A stretch of 60,508 nucleotides of DNA, from positions 1 to 60,508 of the forward strand of contig JAXGTO010000011.1 in the NCBI GenBank assembly GCA_040774885.1, written 5' to 3'. The DNA is from JAXGTO01 sp040774885. GTDB taxonomy: Bacteria > Actinomycetota > Coriobacteriia > Coriobacteriales > Eggerthellaceae. The notes beneath the pieces were generated by a model. It did no database searches, was not told where the DNA came from, and saw nothing but the letters and a program-made list of their open reading frames with translations. Each line of letters opens with the position of its first letter. Positions within the stretch are counted from its first letter, which is position 1. The translations under genes were made by a program, and so were the position numbers. Positions 39,205 to 48,249 of this stretch are shown here, one piece after another.

Positions 39205-42200
39205 GTGCGCCATTTGGCTGGCATACGAATGCGACGTAGGCCCCGCAGGCTGTCGACGGCATCGTTTGCATTGCTTTTGGCCGCTGTGCTGGTGGTGGGT
39301 TTGATGCCACCTATGGCAACAGCTTTGGACGGCCCTGCTTCATCTTCGGTTGATGCCGCTGCCGCCCTTTCCTCCCAAACGGATTCCACTGTCGACGGAA
39401 CTTCCGCCGATTCACCCGCCGAAACCGTTGCCTCTTCCTCTGTTGCGTCTGGCGAGGTCGCTGCCGGATCTTCTCGTACGGCGTCCGATTCTTCCGACCC
39501 TGCGGCAACCGCTGGCACCGACAGCAGTGGCGATGCTGCCGGCTCTTCTGATGCTGCGGCTGCTGGGAGCGATTCATCGCTTGAGGATTCTGCCGCCGCT
39601 TCGACTGACTCGGCATCTGCAAACGAGAGTCAAAGCGCGATTGCCAGCCTTGAAGCCGAAGTCGAAGGCGCAGCCGTTGCCCAAAATGCCGACGATGAAG
39701 TGATCACTCCTCAAGACGATACGAAAGTCTGTCGTCTTGTCAGCACGGGTGATGAATACACTTCGCTTGCAGGAGCGGTATCGGATGCCAGCACCGTGGA
39801 CACCATACAGATGATAGTGACAACCTACGCCGTGCCGAGCCTCATCACCCTTTCGGGCAAAACCCTCTCCATTACCACCGATACCACGAGCACGGGCACA
39901 GGGGGGCCGGTCTGCACCCTCACCAGAGCCGAGGGCTTTACCAATTACGTGTTCAACGTCGCATCGGGTGCTGGACTCTCTCTTTCCGATATCACGCTCG
40001 ATGGCGGCTGGACGGTGGGATCGACCACCGCATCCGGCAACTATCTGGTTTACAATGCGGGCGATCTCACGCTCGGTTCGAAGGCCACGCTTCAGAACAA
40101 CTACAACGCGGCCGGCTACAATACGGCCGGTGCCGTTTTAAGCGATGGTGCTCTCGTTATGGATGACGGAGCTCTCGTCACCGGCTGTCAGGCTCAGTAT
40201 GGCGGCGGTATTTCTATTCGAAAAGGATCGTTCACCATGAACGGCGGCACCATTTCAAACTGCCGTTCTTACCGGTCCGGCTTTGATAGCGCTTCCGCCG
40301 TCATGATATGGGGAAACGGACAGGTCGCCATGAACGGCGGCTCGATAACCGGTAACTACGGACGGGGTTCAACCGACGGCGGCGGGGCCGTTGTGGTGGA
40401 AAGCGGATTCCTTGCGCTCAATGGCGTCTCGATAACGGGCAATTATTCGCATGGTCCCGGCGGCGGCGTTTATGTTTACAAAAAAATGGCAGCCAGCGTA
40501 TCGGGTGCCACGACAATCACCGACAACTACGGAGGATGCACCTTCAAGGACGATGGCCGCTATGACACGGGAGGGTCTGCAAGCAATCTGTATATAACAA
40601 GCACCGCAACGTTAACGGTGGCGGGCGACTTGACGCAGGCTATCGGCGTTACGTCGCAGGGCCATGTTGCCGCCGGAGACAAAATAGCCGTTACGAGCGC
40701 CGAAGATGCCACGACGGTCTTGGGATTGAGTCATCTGATTTGCGATTCGAATACAGAGCTTACCGGCATGGCGGAGGGAACCGGCAATTCCGTCATCTGG
40801 AAGACCAGCGCAGTGTGTCAAATCGGGACCACCACTTATACGTCGGTCGAAGCGGCATTTGCCGCCATTACCGCTGGCAAGGCCACTGATATCAACGGCA
40901 ACAAAGGTACAGAGTTCACTGATTACAAGGTGGAGATGCTGCGCGATTGGACGTATGCGCAGACCGATGCCGTCCCCACGGGCAAGAACATCACCCTTAC
41001 CACGGCAACCAGCGTGGGGTCTGCCACTATTACGCGGTCGTCTGCCTTCGTCGGTTCGGCGGCCATCGCCTTCACGGTCGATGCGAGCACATCGTTGACA
41101 CTTGAGAACATCACATTGGACGGCGGATGGAAAAGCACACGCGATGGTACCCAGGGCGGGTGGTTCATTACCAACAATGCAGGCACAGTCACCTTGGGAA
41201 GCGGCGCCACGCTGCAGAACAACTCTTGTGCGCAAACTGCGTCGACAGCGGGGGCAGTCAACAACGCAGGCGGTACCGTCAACCTTCTTTCCGGTTCTGC
41301 CATCACCAATTGCCAAGCTGCTTATGGCGGCGCCATCACCACAAACGGCGGTGAGCTCAATATGAGCGGCGGTACCGTATCGAAGTGCACTTCCACGCGC
41401 GCTACCCGTTACGACTGCTCCAGTGCTTTCGAGGTTTGGAACGGCGCTCATTTCAATATGAGCGGAGGCAGTATCACGGGGAATGCCGGCCTCAATGCAG
41501 CAAACGGCGGTGGCAGTGCGGTTGTAGTCGAATCCTCATCGTATGCCACGCTTACCGGCGGAACCATATCCGGCAATACCGGTGCGAGCACGGGCGGCGG
41601 ATTATTCGCTTCCTCTAGCGCCCACATTAGCGTTTCGGGGTCGGCCACGATCAAAGACAACCACGGCCACTGCACGTATAAGGCCGACGGTTCGGTTGAC
41701 ACCACCGGTGCTGCCAGCAACCTGTACCTGGACGGCGGCACCTATTTCACCGTGGCAGATGATCTCACCGGTTCCATCGGCGTCACTTCTGCCGGGCATA
41801 TGGCGGCCACCAACCAGTTCGCCAAGACCACCGCTGCGTCGTTGTCGACCGTTTCGGGGCTTGAGAACTTCTTCGCCGATACCAACTCGGGATCCGTCGA
41901 TGACCTTTACGGTATGGCCGGGTCCGACAGCAAAGTGGTATGGGGCAAGGGAACCTGTCAGATCATCCGCGACGTGGATGGAACGCCGACGCTTGCAGGG
42001 GTATACACCTCGCTTGACGTGGCATGCAAGTATGCGCAAAGCGGCGACACCATCGAAGTGTTCCGCAGCCATACGGTTCCCTCTGCCGCCACGCTTCCCG
42101 CGACTGTCACCGGGGTCACCATCACCACGGCGCCTGCCGCTACTCCGTCCGCCACCGGCGCATTCACCTACCAGCCGACTGGCAGCGAAACCACCGCAAC

Positions 42201-43614
42201 GGTTTCGCGTGGCAGCACCTGCACAGGCACGTTGCTCGACGTGGCGGGCACTGGCGAGACTCTCGCGGGTATCGCTTTCGACGGTGCAGGGATCACCGCC
42301 AGCGATGCATTGATCAAAGTCGAATCAACGGGTGCGGTGCTGATGAACGACGCGTCGGTAACCAACTGCGTTACCACCGACGGCAAGGGAGCGGTGTCGG
42401 TTGCAACCAATGAATCGCTGTCTGTCTCTGGGACAATCACCATCAACGGCAACGTGAACGACAGCAACCGCTCAAGCAATCTGGTGCTTGGCTCTGGCGT
42501 GAAATTCGACATCGTAGGCGCACTCGACGCTCAGTCACGCATCGGCGTTACCGTGGCATCGGCAAACCATGTGGCGAACTACGATTTCGCCATCGGCAAA
42601 GCCGACGACACCGTTTCCGCCCACGATGCCGCCGCATCCGCCTTGAATGGTGTGACCATCGACGATACTTCGCCGGCGCTCACCATCGGTGCCAATAAGG
42701 ACGGCCATGCAGAAAGGGTTTATTTCGAGCCCCCCATCGCATTCGAGTTCTACAAAGTGGGCGACACGGTAAACCACACGCCGGTTGAGGGCGCGGTATT
42801 CCATATATACCAATGGATAGGCTCTGGAACAGAGCCGGGCTATCAGACCGACACGGAGATGGCGAACGATTCCGATAATTGGAAGCCGGTATACAATGGC
42901 GCTGCCACGCCCGGCAAGGACCTTACCAGCACGGCTGACGGCATGGTAAAAGCCCCAGCCGGATTGCCGGATGGCATCTTCCGCACTGTCGAGACCGTCG
43001 TGCCTGACGGTTACGTATCGCCGGCAGGTCAGTGGAGACTGGTGGTCGATTCCAACAATACCGATCCCGATAAGTTCGTGTCGACGGTAGTGGAAAACAA
43101 CGGAGAGTCCAGCAACACCCATAACATCGCATGGGTTGATGCAACCGATCATTACGAGTTGCTCAACGACTCCGCTGCTGAAGTGGTCATCACCAAGACC
43201 ATGGTCGGCGATTACGCCGACCATACCTTGCAATGCGCGTTTGTCGTAACCGAGACCGATACGGGCACGTCGGTGGGTACCTTCTACGTTGCTCATGGCG
43301 AAAGCGTGACGGTGCCCGGTCTTGCGCTCAACACCTCGTACACCATCACCGAAACGGTGCCTGGCGGCTATGCTGTCAAGCTCACTTCGTCGTCGGGTCC
43401 GGCGGTGGTAGGCGGAACGGATACGGTTCCCACTGTGAAGTTCACCGGGCAGGGCACCGAGCAGCTCGACTTCACCAATACCTACCAAGAGGTGGTTCCT
43501 TCGGGCGTTGACGTCGAAAGTGCCGGCTGGCTGTTTGCCGTGCCTGCCCTTGTGGCAGCCGTTGCGATAGCGGGGTGGCGCGGATTGCGCAGGCGCAAGA
43601 GCATCCGTTGCTGA
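39205..43614 (+). CDS. Large beta-helix surface protein (adhesin) with C-terminal anchor
   Basis: A 1469-residue exported protein. The basic N-region RMRRRPRRLS is followed by the signal helix FALLLAAVLVVGLMPPMATA. Residues about 40-160 are a Ser/Ala/Asp-rich stalk. About 170-1130 is a right-handed beta-helix built of GGxIxxNxG-type turns (NGGTISN, NGGSITGN, SGGTVSK, TGGTISGN) in two similar blocks. Then come a SpaA/Cna-B-like domain (about 1175-1290, FEFYKVGDTVNHTPVEGAVF) and a DUF7601-like domain (about 1320-1430). The tail is VVPSG, a helix and RGLRRRKSIRC. GTG 39205 follows AAGGGGG. It probably binds host or neighbouring cells. Confidence 0.87.
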   Translation: MRHLAGIRMRRRPRRLSTASFALLLAAVLVVGLMPPMATALDGPASSSVDAAAALSSQTDSTVDGTSADSPAETVASSSVASGEVAAGSSRTASDSSDPAATAGTDSSGDAAGSSDAAAAGSDSSLEDSAAASTDSASANESQSAIASLEAEVEGAAVAQNADDEVITPQDDTKVCRLVSTGDEYTSLAGAVSDASTVDTIQMIVTTYAVPSLITLSGKTLSITTDTTSTGTGGPVCTLTRAEGFTNYVFNVASGAGLSLSDITLDGGWTVGSTTASGNYLVYNAGDLTLGSKATLQNNYNAAGYNTAGAVLSDGALVMDDGALVTGCQAQYGGGISIRKGSFTMNGGTISNCRSYRSGFDSASAVMIWGNGQVAMNGGSITGNYGRGSTDGGGAVVVESGFLALNGVSITGNYSHGPGGGVYVYKKMAASVSGATTITDNYGGCTFKDDGRYDTGGSASNLYITSTATLTVAGDLTQAIGVTSQGHVAAGDKIAVTSAEDATTVLGLSHLICDSNTELTGMAEGTGNSVIWKTSAVCQIGTTTYTSVEAAFAAITAGKATDINGNKGTEFTDYKVEMLRDWTYAQTDAVPTGKNITLTTATSVGSATITRSSAFVGSAAIAFTVDASTSLTLENITLDGGWKSTRDGTQGGWFITNNAGTVTLGSGATLQNNSCAQTASTAGAVNNAGGTVNLLSGSAITNCQAAYGGAITTNGGELNMSGGTVSKCTSTRATRYDCSSAFEVWNGAHFNMSGGSITGNAGLNAANGGGSAVVVESSSYATLTGGTISGNTGASTGGGLFASSSAHISVSGSATIKDNHGHCTYKADGSVDTTGAASNLYLDGGTYFTVADDLTGSIGVTSAGHMAATNQFAKTTAASLSTVSGLENFFADTNSGSVDDLYGMAGSDSKVVWGKGTCQIIRDVDGTPTLAGVYTSLDVACKYAQSGDTIEVFRSHTVPSAATLPATVTGVTITTAPAATPSATGAFTYQPTGSETTATVSRGSTCTGTLLDVAGTGETLAGIAFDGAGITASDALIKVESTGAVLMNDASVTNCVTTDGKGAVSVATNESLSVSGTITINGNVNDSNRSSNLVLGSGVKFDIVGALDAQSRIGVTVASANHVANYDFAIGKADDTVSAHDAAASALNGVTIDDTSPALTIGANKDGHAERVYFEPPIAFEFYKVGDTVNHTPVEGAVFHIYQWIGSGTEPGYQTDTEMANDSDNWKPVYNGAATPGKDLTSTADGMVKAPAGLPDGIFRTVETVVPDGYVSPAGQWRLVVDSNNTDPDKFVSTVVENNGESSNTHNIAWVDATDHYELLNDSAAEVVITKTMVGDYADHTLQCAFVVTETDTGTSVGTFYVAHGESVTVPGLALNTSYTITETVPGGYAVKLTSSSGPAVVGGTDTVPTVKFTGQGTEQLDFTNTYQEVVPSGVDVESAGWLFAVPALVAAVAIAGWRGLRRRKSIRC

Positions 43615-43911
43615 TCTCAGAGGGTGTTCATGAAGGGGAAAGCAGTGCTCATGAAACACATTGGCTGCAATCTTGTTTCAGCCGTATCATTCAATCAAGC
43701 CGAAAACCGACACCCCGGTCGGTAGAACGGCAAGTCGGGCGAACGCTAGCGAAGCGTCCGACACATTGAATCCCGCCCCCCACCCTGGCGGGATTCTTTT
43801 TGTTCCGCTCCCTTCATCCCTGCCTGTTTGCTGATGAACGCCTTTCGGGGTCGTTCACTTTTGCGCGGCGTATACTTGAAAACGATACAGATACGCAGAA
43901 AGCGTGAGAGC
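43615..43911. other. Intergenic region with terminator
   Basis: 297 bp. An imperfect hairpin at about 43733-43761 (GTCGG ... CCGAC) precedes the terminator at 43768-43796. A -10-like TATACT at 43871-43876 precedes the next gene by 35 bp. No gene recognised. Confidence 0.5.
43768..43796 (+). terminator. Rho-independent terminator
   Basis: GAATCCCGCC (43768-43777) and GGCGGGATTC (43787-43796) form a perfect 10-bp stem with a 9-nt loop, followed by TTTTTGTT. It lies about 150 bp after the surface-protein stop. Confidence 0.88.
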
Positions 43912-44367
43912 ATGGAGCATTTGAAGATAGCCACCGACAAGTTGCTGCTGGTCGCAGGCGTGGTGTGGTCTATAGCTGGAATCAACATTGCCAATTTGGG
44001 AATTCAAGCCTACTTCAAAGAAGAAGGCTGGGTGTTCTGGACCCTGATCATCGGCACACTGGCCATTTTCACGCTGTTTCACATTTTCGTGTTCACCAAG
44101 ATGGTGGGCAAGCACTCCGAACGCATTCGCGGCAGCGCTGAAGATCGCACGCACGTGTGGAAGTTCTTCGACAAGCGCGGATACATCATCATGGCCTGCA
44201 TGATGGGTGGCGGCATCGGATTGCGTGCCAGCGGCTTGGTGCCCGACTGGTTCATCGCGTTTTTCTACACGGGGCTGGGTGCGGCGCTGGTGGTGGCCGG
44301 CATCAGCTTCATCCTGCGTTACTTCAAAAGCAGCGACCCCAGTTGCCCCGTCATTCCCTCCAAGTAA
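43912..44367 (+). CDS. Small membrane protein of unknown function
   Basis: A 151-residue protein with four hydrophobic segments (about 12-32, 40-62, 91-108 and 112-137), the middle ones separated by a basic loop (GKHSERIRGSAEDRTHVWKFFDKRG). No known motif. ATG 43912 is preceded by only a weak GTGAGAG; an in-frame start at 43828 adds 28 residues and would cover the -10 element. It converges on plsY. Confidence 0.7.
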   Translation: MEHLKIATDKLLLVAGVVWSIAGINIANLGIQAYFKEEGWVFWTLIIGTLAIFTLFHIFVFTKMVGKHSERIRGSAEDRTHVWKFFDKRGYIIMACMMGGGIGLRASGLVPDWFIAFFYTGLGAALVVAGISFILRYFKSSDPSCPVIPSK

Positions 44368-44452
44368 AGTTTCTACCTCAGCAGCCATGCATCGTTGATT
44401 CGAATAAAGGGCGCAGTGCTGCTTCGGGCCCTTCGGCTTTTCGGGAGGCGAA

Positions 44453-45100
44453 TCACCGTTTGAACAGCGTGGTTTTGGGTTGCCCGCCGCGGCGTGCCGA
44501 AGCCACGGCGCTTCCGTGGGCGATGCACATGAGAGCCAATAGCGCCGCAGCACCCGTCAACGCCTCGGCATTTTCTGCCAACCCCGCGCCTTCCAGGCCT
44601 ATAGCGGGCCAGCCGATGCAGCTTGACAACAGGCATTCTGCCAGAAAGATGGCGGGAATGGCCACGGCGCCGTAGCACAGGTAGCGCGTTGCGGCCATCA
44701 CGCCGAACCCTGCCACCAGCGCGATTCCGCCCAGCACGGGGCTGAACAGCACGATGGCAGAACAGGTGACGGTGACGCCTTTGCCACCGTGGAAGCGATG
44801 CCATGCGGGAAAGTTGTGTCCCAAAACGCAGCCGATGCCGGCGTACAGCACGGCCAGCTGACTCAGGTCGGGGCAGAGCGCCCAGCGGCACAGTTCGCAG
44901 GCCAGGATGGTTTTGCCGATGTCGCCGGCCAGCACAACAGCGGCCCAGCCCGCGCCCAGGTTGGCACCGATGTTGGCCATTCCCGGGTTGCGCGTTCCGA
45001 AGTTGAACGCGCTCTTGCCCGCGCGGGCGCGCGCCACGATGTCGGCGGTGAGCACCATGCCGCACAGATAGCCCACCAGTATGCAAGCCAGTCGTTCCAT
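44453..45100 (-). CDS. plsY: Glycerol-3-phosphate acyltransferase PlsY
   Basis: A 215-residue integral membrane acyltransferase that uses acyl-phosphate to acylate glycerol-3-phosphate, the first step of phospholipid synthesis. Three PlsY motifs are present: SAFNFGTRNPGMANIGAN in loop 1, GHNFPAWHRFHGGKGVTV in loop 2 (His and GGKG), and a short GlxE-type motif (GLEGAGLAE) near the end. About five membrane helices. ATG 45100 lies only 7 bp from a TATAAT -10, so translation probably starts at or next to the mRNA 5' end; in-frame starts at 45109 and 45127 would overlap or precede that -10. No ribosome site is visible at any of them. Confidence 0.88.
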   Translation of the reverse strand: MERLACILVGYLCGMVLTADIVARARAGKSAFNFGTRNPGMANIGANLGAGWAAVVLAGDIGKTILACELCRWALCPDLSQLAVLYAGIGCVLGHNFPAWHRFHGGKGVTVTCSAIVLFSPVLGGIALVAGFGVMAATRYLCYGAVAIPAIFLAECLLSSCIGWPAIGLEGAGLAENAEALTGAAALLALMCIAHGSAVASARRGGQPKTTLFKR

Positions 45101-45107
45101 GACAACC

Positions 45108-45138
45108 ATTATACGTTCGGCTTTCATTGGGGCCTCAA
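45108..45138 (-). promoter_or_regulatory. plsY promoter, apparently leaderless
   Basis: On the minus strand, TTGAGG (45133-45138), 19-bp spacer and TATAAT (45108-45113). The expected start of transcription falls at or within a base or two of ATG 45100. No symmetrical operator is seen in the spacer. Confidence 0.45.
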
Positions 45139-45278
45139 CGAACTCGCGGATGTCCTGTGTCGTAATCCGAGGGCAGCATCGCTTGGTCGCAAAGTGACGA
45201 AGTGCTGATTAATCTGGAAATGTTGCGGATGTTCCGAAAGCAAAAGAGCTGTAATTGCAGGTGGTCACATCCTTCCTC

Positions 45279-45309
45279 TTGACTTGGAGCATGCTCCAGG
45301 GTTTACCGT
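45279..45309 (+). promoter_or_regulatory. MerR-type promoter/operator (regulon site 2) for the Fe-S aldo/keto reductase
   Basis: -35 TTGACT (45279-45284), 19-bp spacer, -10 TACCGT (45304-45309). The arms CTTGGAGC / GCTCCAGG surround the centre. The weak -10 and long spacer imply dependence on an activator. Confidence 0.75.
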
Positions 45310-45356
45310 GTGATGCAGCGAATGGGAGCTTATCAGCATCTACAGAAGGGGACGCG

Positions 45357-46469
45357 ATGTCAGCAATGCACTATCGCATGTTGCCGCACGGCGGCCAGAA
45401 GATCAGCGTCATAGGGTTGGGAGCCGGATCCATCCATCACGGCAGCCAAGATCAGATCGAGCGCACGGTGGAACACGCCATCGAACTCGGTATCAACTAC
45501 TTCGACATCTGCCCCTCGGAATTCAGTCCGCTGCCTGCCTATGGTCGAGCCTTCCGCGGAAGCCGAAGCGATATTCTCACGCAGATGCATTTCGGCGCCG
45601 TGTACGACCAAGGCGAATCGCGCTCATATGGTTGGACGCTCGACACCAAGCGAATCAAGCGCCAGTTCGAAGAAGAGCTCGAGACTTTGGGAACCGACTA
45701 CACGGACTTCGGATTCGTGCATTGCATCGACGAACCTGCCGATTTCGACCGCATCATGAACAACGGAACCTGGGATTACCTCAAGCAACTCAAGGCCGCA
45801 GGAACAGTGCGCCATCTGGGCGCATCCACTCACAGCGTCGAGATAGCCAGGCGCTTCTTGGCGACGGGGCTGGTTGACATGATGATGTTCAGCATCAACC
45901 CGATGTACGACTACACCGACGAATCGCAATACGGCAGGGGAAGCACGGTCGATCGAGCCGAGCTCTACCGCGCATGCGATGCGGCCGGCGTGGGGCTTTC
46001 GGTGATGAAGGCATTCGCTGGCGGCCAGTTGCTCGATGCGCGCATGTCGCCATTCGGCCAGGCGCTCACTCCGGCCCAGCTGGTGGCGTATGCGCTTGAG
46101 CGCCCCGCAGTGCTCACGGTGCTGCCCGGCGTGCGCGATGCCGCCGATGTCGATGCTGCCGTGTCTGTTTTGGATGTCGGTCCCGAGCAACGCGACTACT
46201 CCGTTTTGGGGAGCCTTCATTTGAAAGACGCCCAGGGTACCTGCGTGTACTGCAATCACTGCGAGCCCTGTCCGCAGGGAATCGATGTGGGGTTGGTGAA
46301 CAAGTATTACGATTTGGCGCGTGCAGGCGATACCCTGGCTCGCAGCCACTACGCCCATCTTTCCAAGAATGCATCGGACTGCATCGCCTGCGGCCACTGC
46401 GAATCGCGCTGCCCGTTCCAGGTGCCCCAAGAAGGACGCATGCGCGAAATCGCCGCGTATTTTGCGTAG
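45357..46469 (+). CDS. Aldo/keto reductase with C-terminal iron-sulfur domain
   Basis: A 370-residue protein. Residues 1-280 are an AKR TIM barrel (LGLGAGSIHHG start, INYFDICPSEF with the Asp of the catalytic set; the usual catalytic Tyr is not obvious in that segment). The C-terminal 90 residues hold two cysteine groups, CVYCNHCEPCPQGI and CIACGHCESRCPFQV, binding two [4Fe-4S] clusters. Such enzymes reduce carbonyls using electrons passed through the clusters. ATG 45357 follows GAAGGGGA; the upstream in-frame region contains the operator. It is driven by regulon site 2 and related in architecture to the protein at 52099. Confidence 0.87.
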   Translation: MSAMHYRMLPHGGQKISVIGLGAGSIHHGSQDQIERTVEHAIELGINYFDICPSEFSPLPAYGRAFRGSRSDILTQMHFGAVYDQGESRSYGWTLDTKRIKRQFEEELETLGTDYTDFGFVHCIDEPADFDRIMNNGTWDYLKQLKAAGTVRHLGASTHSVEIARRFLATGLVDMMMFSINPMYDYTDESQYGRGSTVDRAELYRACDAAGVGLSVMKAFAGGQLLDARMSPFGQALTPAQLVAYALERPAVLTVLPGVRDAADVDAAVSVLDVGPEQRDYSVLGSLHLKDAQGTCVYCNHCEPCPQGIDVGLVNKYYDLARAGDTLARSHYAHLSKNASDCIACGHCESRCPFQVPQEGRMREIAAYFA

Positions 46470-46576
46470 AAGCACTGGGTTTGGGCGCTTGCTCGGGTGC
46501 TTGCTCTGTTGCTTGCCCGGTCGATCCATGGGCTAGGTCGCACGAGCATCTGTCATTCGTCGTCAAATCGACGGTA

Positions 46577-46691
46577 ATTGCAGCGAATCGGGGATAGTGT
46601 GGCGATTTTCGTCGTCCGTTGATGCCGAAAAGAGGATAACCCCAGGTCGTGCATAGCGTGTTGCCGTCGAAGCTTGATGAATCGCTGCAAT
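46577..46691. repeat. Long inverted-repeat element C
   Basis: ATTGCAGCGA (46577-46586) and TCGCTGCAAT (46682-46691) are perfect arms, extendable to 12 paired of 13 positions. The core AACCCCAGGTCG is at 46638-46649, about 48 nt from the left arm and 30 nt from the right arm, matching elements B and D. Confidence 0.75.
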
Positions 46692-46874
46692 ATCGCGAAT
46701 TCGATTCGTTTTGGAGCCGTATCGTGACGAATCGCGCTTAGGGCAAGTGGCCATGCGCTGCTGCTTCTGCTGTGGATCCAGCAGACATGCCACGCCTATT
46801 ATTCCTGGTGGGATCGCTGTTGACGCTTTACTCTTCACATTTCCTCCATAGGGTGCTATGATGCGCCCATAAAC

Positions 46875-46908
46875 TTCATATGCGCATATAAAACATTGCA
46901 CATATGAA
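46875..46908 (+). promoter_or_regulatory. Operator-like inverted repeat before the multiheme reductase operon
   Basis: TTCATATG (46875-46882) and CATATGAA (46901-46908) are perfect inverted arms 18 bp apart. The left arm is also part of a palindrome, ATATGCGCATAT (46878-46889). It lies 31 bp before the start codon. A substrate-sensing regulator (LuxR-type regulators accompany such reductases in this group) is a guess; none is encoded in the operon. Confidence 0.45.
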
Positions 46909-46938
46909 TAAAATAGGGGTTTGAGGAGAGGAGGATCG

Positions 46939-47718
46939 ATGGCCGAATCCAAGGAGGGCGGTCAACCGATCGATCGGGAGGAAATCGACCAAGGCTCTAG
47001 GGTTACGCAGGAAGGTCAGCCCAGCGGCTCTGCGGCAGCAACACGGGCGGAGCAGCCCAGCGGCTCTGCGGCAACGCGGCTGGGGCAGTCCGATGGTGCG
47101 GCGGCAGCGCAGGCGGAAGGCCATGGCGCTTCTGCCGGCGGACATGACGGCGCCGCTGCGGCGCACGCCCAAGCACAACCCAAGAAGCGCCGGCACTGGC
47201 CCATCGTGGTGGGCGTGGTGTTGGTGGTGCTGGTTGCGGCCGGTGCGGGCTTTTTCGTCTGGCATAACCAGCCCAGCTTCTGCAATGCCATCTGCCATTC
47301 ACCCATGGACAACTACGTCAACGGCTACTACGAAGATTCGTCGCTTCTGGCCAACACGCATATGAAAGCGAACGTGACGTGCTTGGAATGCCATGAGGCC
47401 ACCATCAGCGATCAGGTCAACGAAGCCTGCGCGTATATGTCGGGCGATTTCAGCGTCGACGAAAACGGCAACATCCTTACCGTGGGCGTATCGGCCGACC
47501 AGAGCTTCTGCACCAATGGCGCGTGCCACAACATGGACGACGTGAAAGCCGCCACCGCCAATTGGGGTGGCGAGGAAGGCGTCAATCCGCATGATTCCCA
47601 TCAAGGCACCCTGTATTGCAGCGATTGCCATAGCGTGCACGGCACCTCCAACCTGTACTGCAATGCCTGCCACGACTGGAAGGTCCCCGATGGGTGGACC
47701 TCCGCTTCAAAGGAGTGA
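46939..47718 (+). CDS. Membrane-anchored multiheme c-type cytochrome (NapC/NirT- or cytochrome c3-like)
   Basis: A 259-residue protein. Residues 1-85 are a low-complexity Ala/Gly/Gln-rich cytoplasmic tail, 87-108 a membrane anchor, the rest extracytoplasmic with five heme motifs. Three are standard CxxCH (Cys148/151, 227/230, 241/244). Two are expanded: Cys115-x3-Cys119-His and Cys191-x4-Cys196-His. It would take electrons from membrane quinol and pass them to the flavoprotein encoded two genes downstream, in the manner of Cgr1 with Cgr2 in Eggerthella lenta. GAGGAGAGGAGG precedes ATG 46939. First gene of a four-gene operon. Confidence 0.85.
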   Translation: MAESKEGGQPIDREEIDQGSRVTQEGQPSGSAAATRAEQPSGSAATRLGQSDGAAAAQAEGHGASAGGHDGAAAAHAQAQPKKRRHWPIVVGVVLVVLVAAGAGFFVWHNQPSFCNAICHSPMDNYVNGYYEDSSLLANTHMKANVTCLECHEATISDQVNEACAYMSGDFSVDENGNILTVGVSADQSFCTNGACHNMDDVKAATANWGGEEGVNPHDSHQGTLYCSDCHSVHGTSNLYCNACHDWKVPDGWTSASKE

Positions 47719-47772
47719 GCAGCCATGACCAACGCCAATAGGGAACAACGGGCAAGCAAGGAGGGCAAAGCC

Positions 47773-48234
47773 ATGAAGAAGACAGCAGCCGTGGCCTGTG
47801 GTGCAGCCGCATTGGCCCTGGGGCTTTCGGGGTGCGGCGCATCGTATGAAGGCTCGGGCAGCAAGGATGCCGCGAGCGCCGAGCAGCTGGCTCAGACATT
47901 GCCCGATCCGTGGGCGCAAGAGCAGACGGCTACCACCAAGACGGTCCCCGCCGGCACCTACAAAGACGGCGTCTATGAAGGCGCGGGCGTGGGCATGGAC
48001 GGCAAGATAACCGTCACGTTGCTGGTGGCGTCGGACAAGATCTCGTGCGTCCAAATGACGCAGGACGGCGAAAGCCAGAGCGTCGGTGGCTACGAGGCCA
48101 TCCGCGACGGCAAGTACGCGGCTCAAATCGATGCGGCACAGGGGTCCGACATCGACGGGATTTCGGGCGCCACCATTACCACGGCGGGCGTCAAAGAAGC
48201 CGTGGACAACGCCCTTGACCAGGCCAAGGCATAG
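47773..48234 (+). CDS. FMN-binding-domain lipoprotein
   Basis: A 153-residue lipoprotein. The signal is MKKTAAVACGAAALALGLSGC, with lipobox LSGC, so it is tethered outside. The C-terminal FMN-binding domain (about 60-150) includes KDGVYEGAGVGMDGK, an IDGISGATIT segment (SGATxT, where FMN is covalently attached to Thr in this family) and VKEAVDNAL. It probably relays electrons between the cytochrome and the Tat flavoprotein. ATG 47773 is preceded by AAGGAGG; an in-frame ATG at 47725 also has a ribosome site and would give a 16-residue longer signal. Confidence 0.87.
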   Translation: MKKTAAVACGAAALALGLSGCGASYEGSGSKDAASAEQLAQTLPDPWAQEQTATTKTVPAGTYKDGVYEGAGVGMDGKITVTLLVASDKISCVQMTQDGESQSVGGYEAIRDGKYAAQIDAAQGSDIDGISGATITTAGVKEAVDNALDQAKA

Positions 48235-48249
48235 GGGGAGGGATACATC

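Larger units (their letters stand above)
46470..46938. other. Intergenic region with element C and the reductase operon control region
   Basis: 469 bp with no gene. Contents: hairpin element C (46577-46691), outer short arms ATTCGTC (46555-46561) and GACGAAT (46726-46732), and an operator-like dyad at 46875-46908. The 46741-46860 part shows nothing I can name. Confidence 0.55.

Noticed and set aside
43730..43800. tRNA-like sequence (TTGAATCCCGCCCCCC)
   Set aside because: No cloverleaf can be drawn; the sequence is explained by a terminator with a perfect 10-bp stem.
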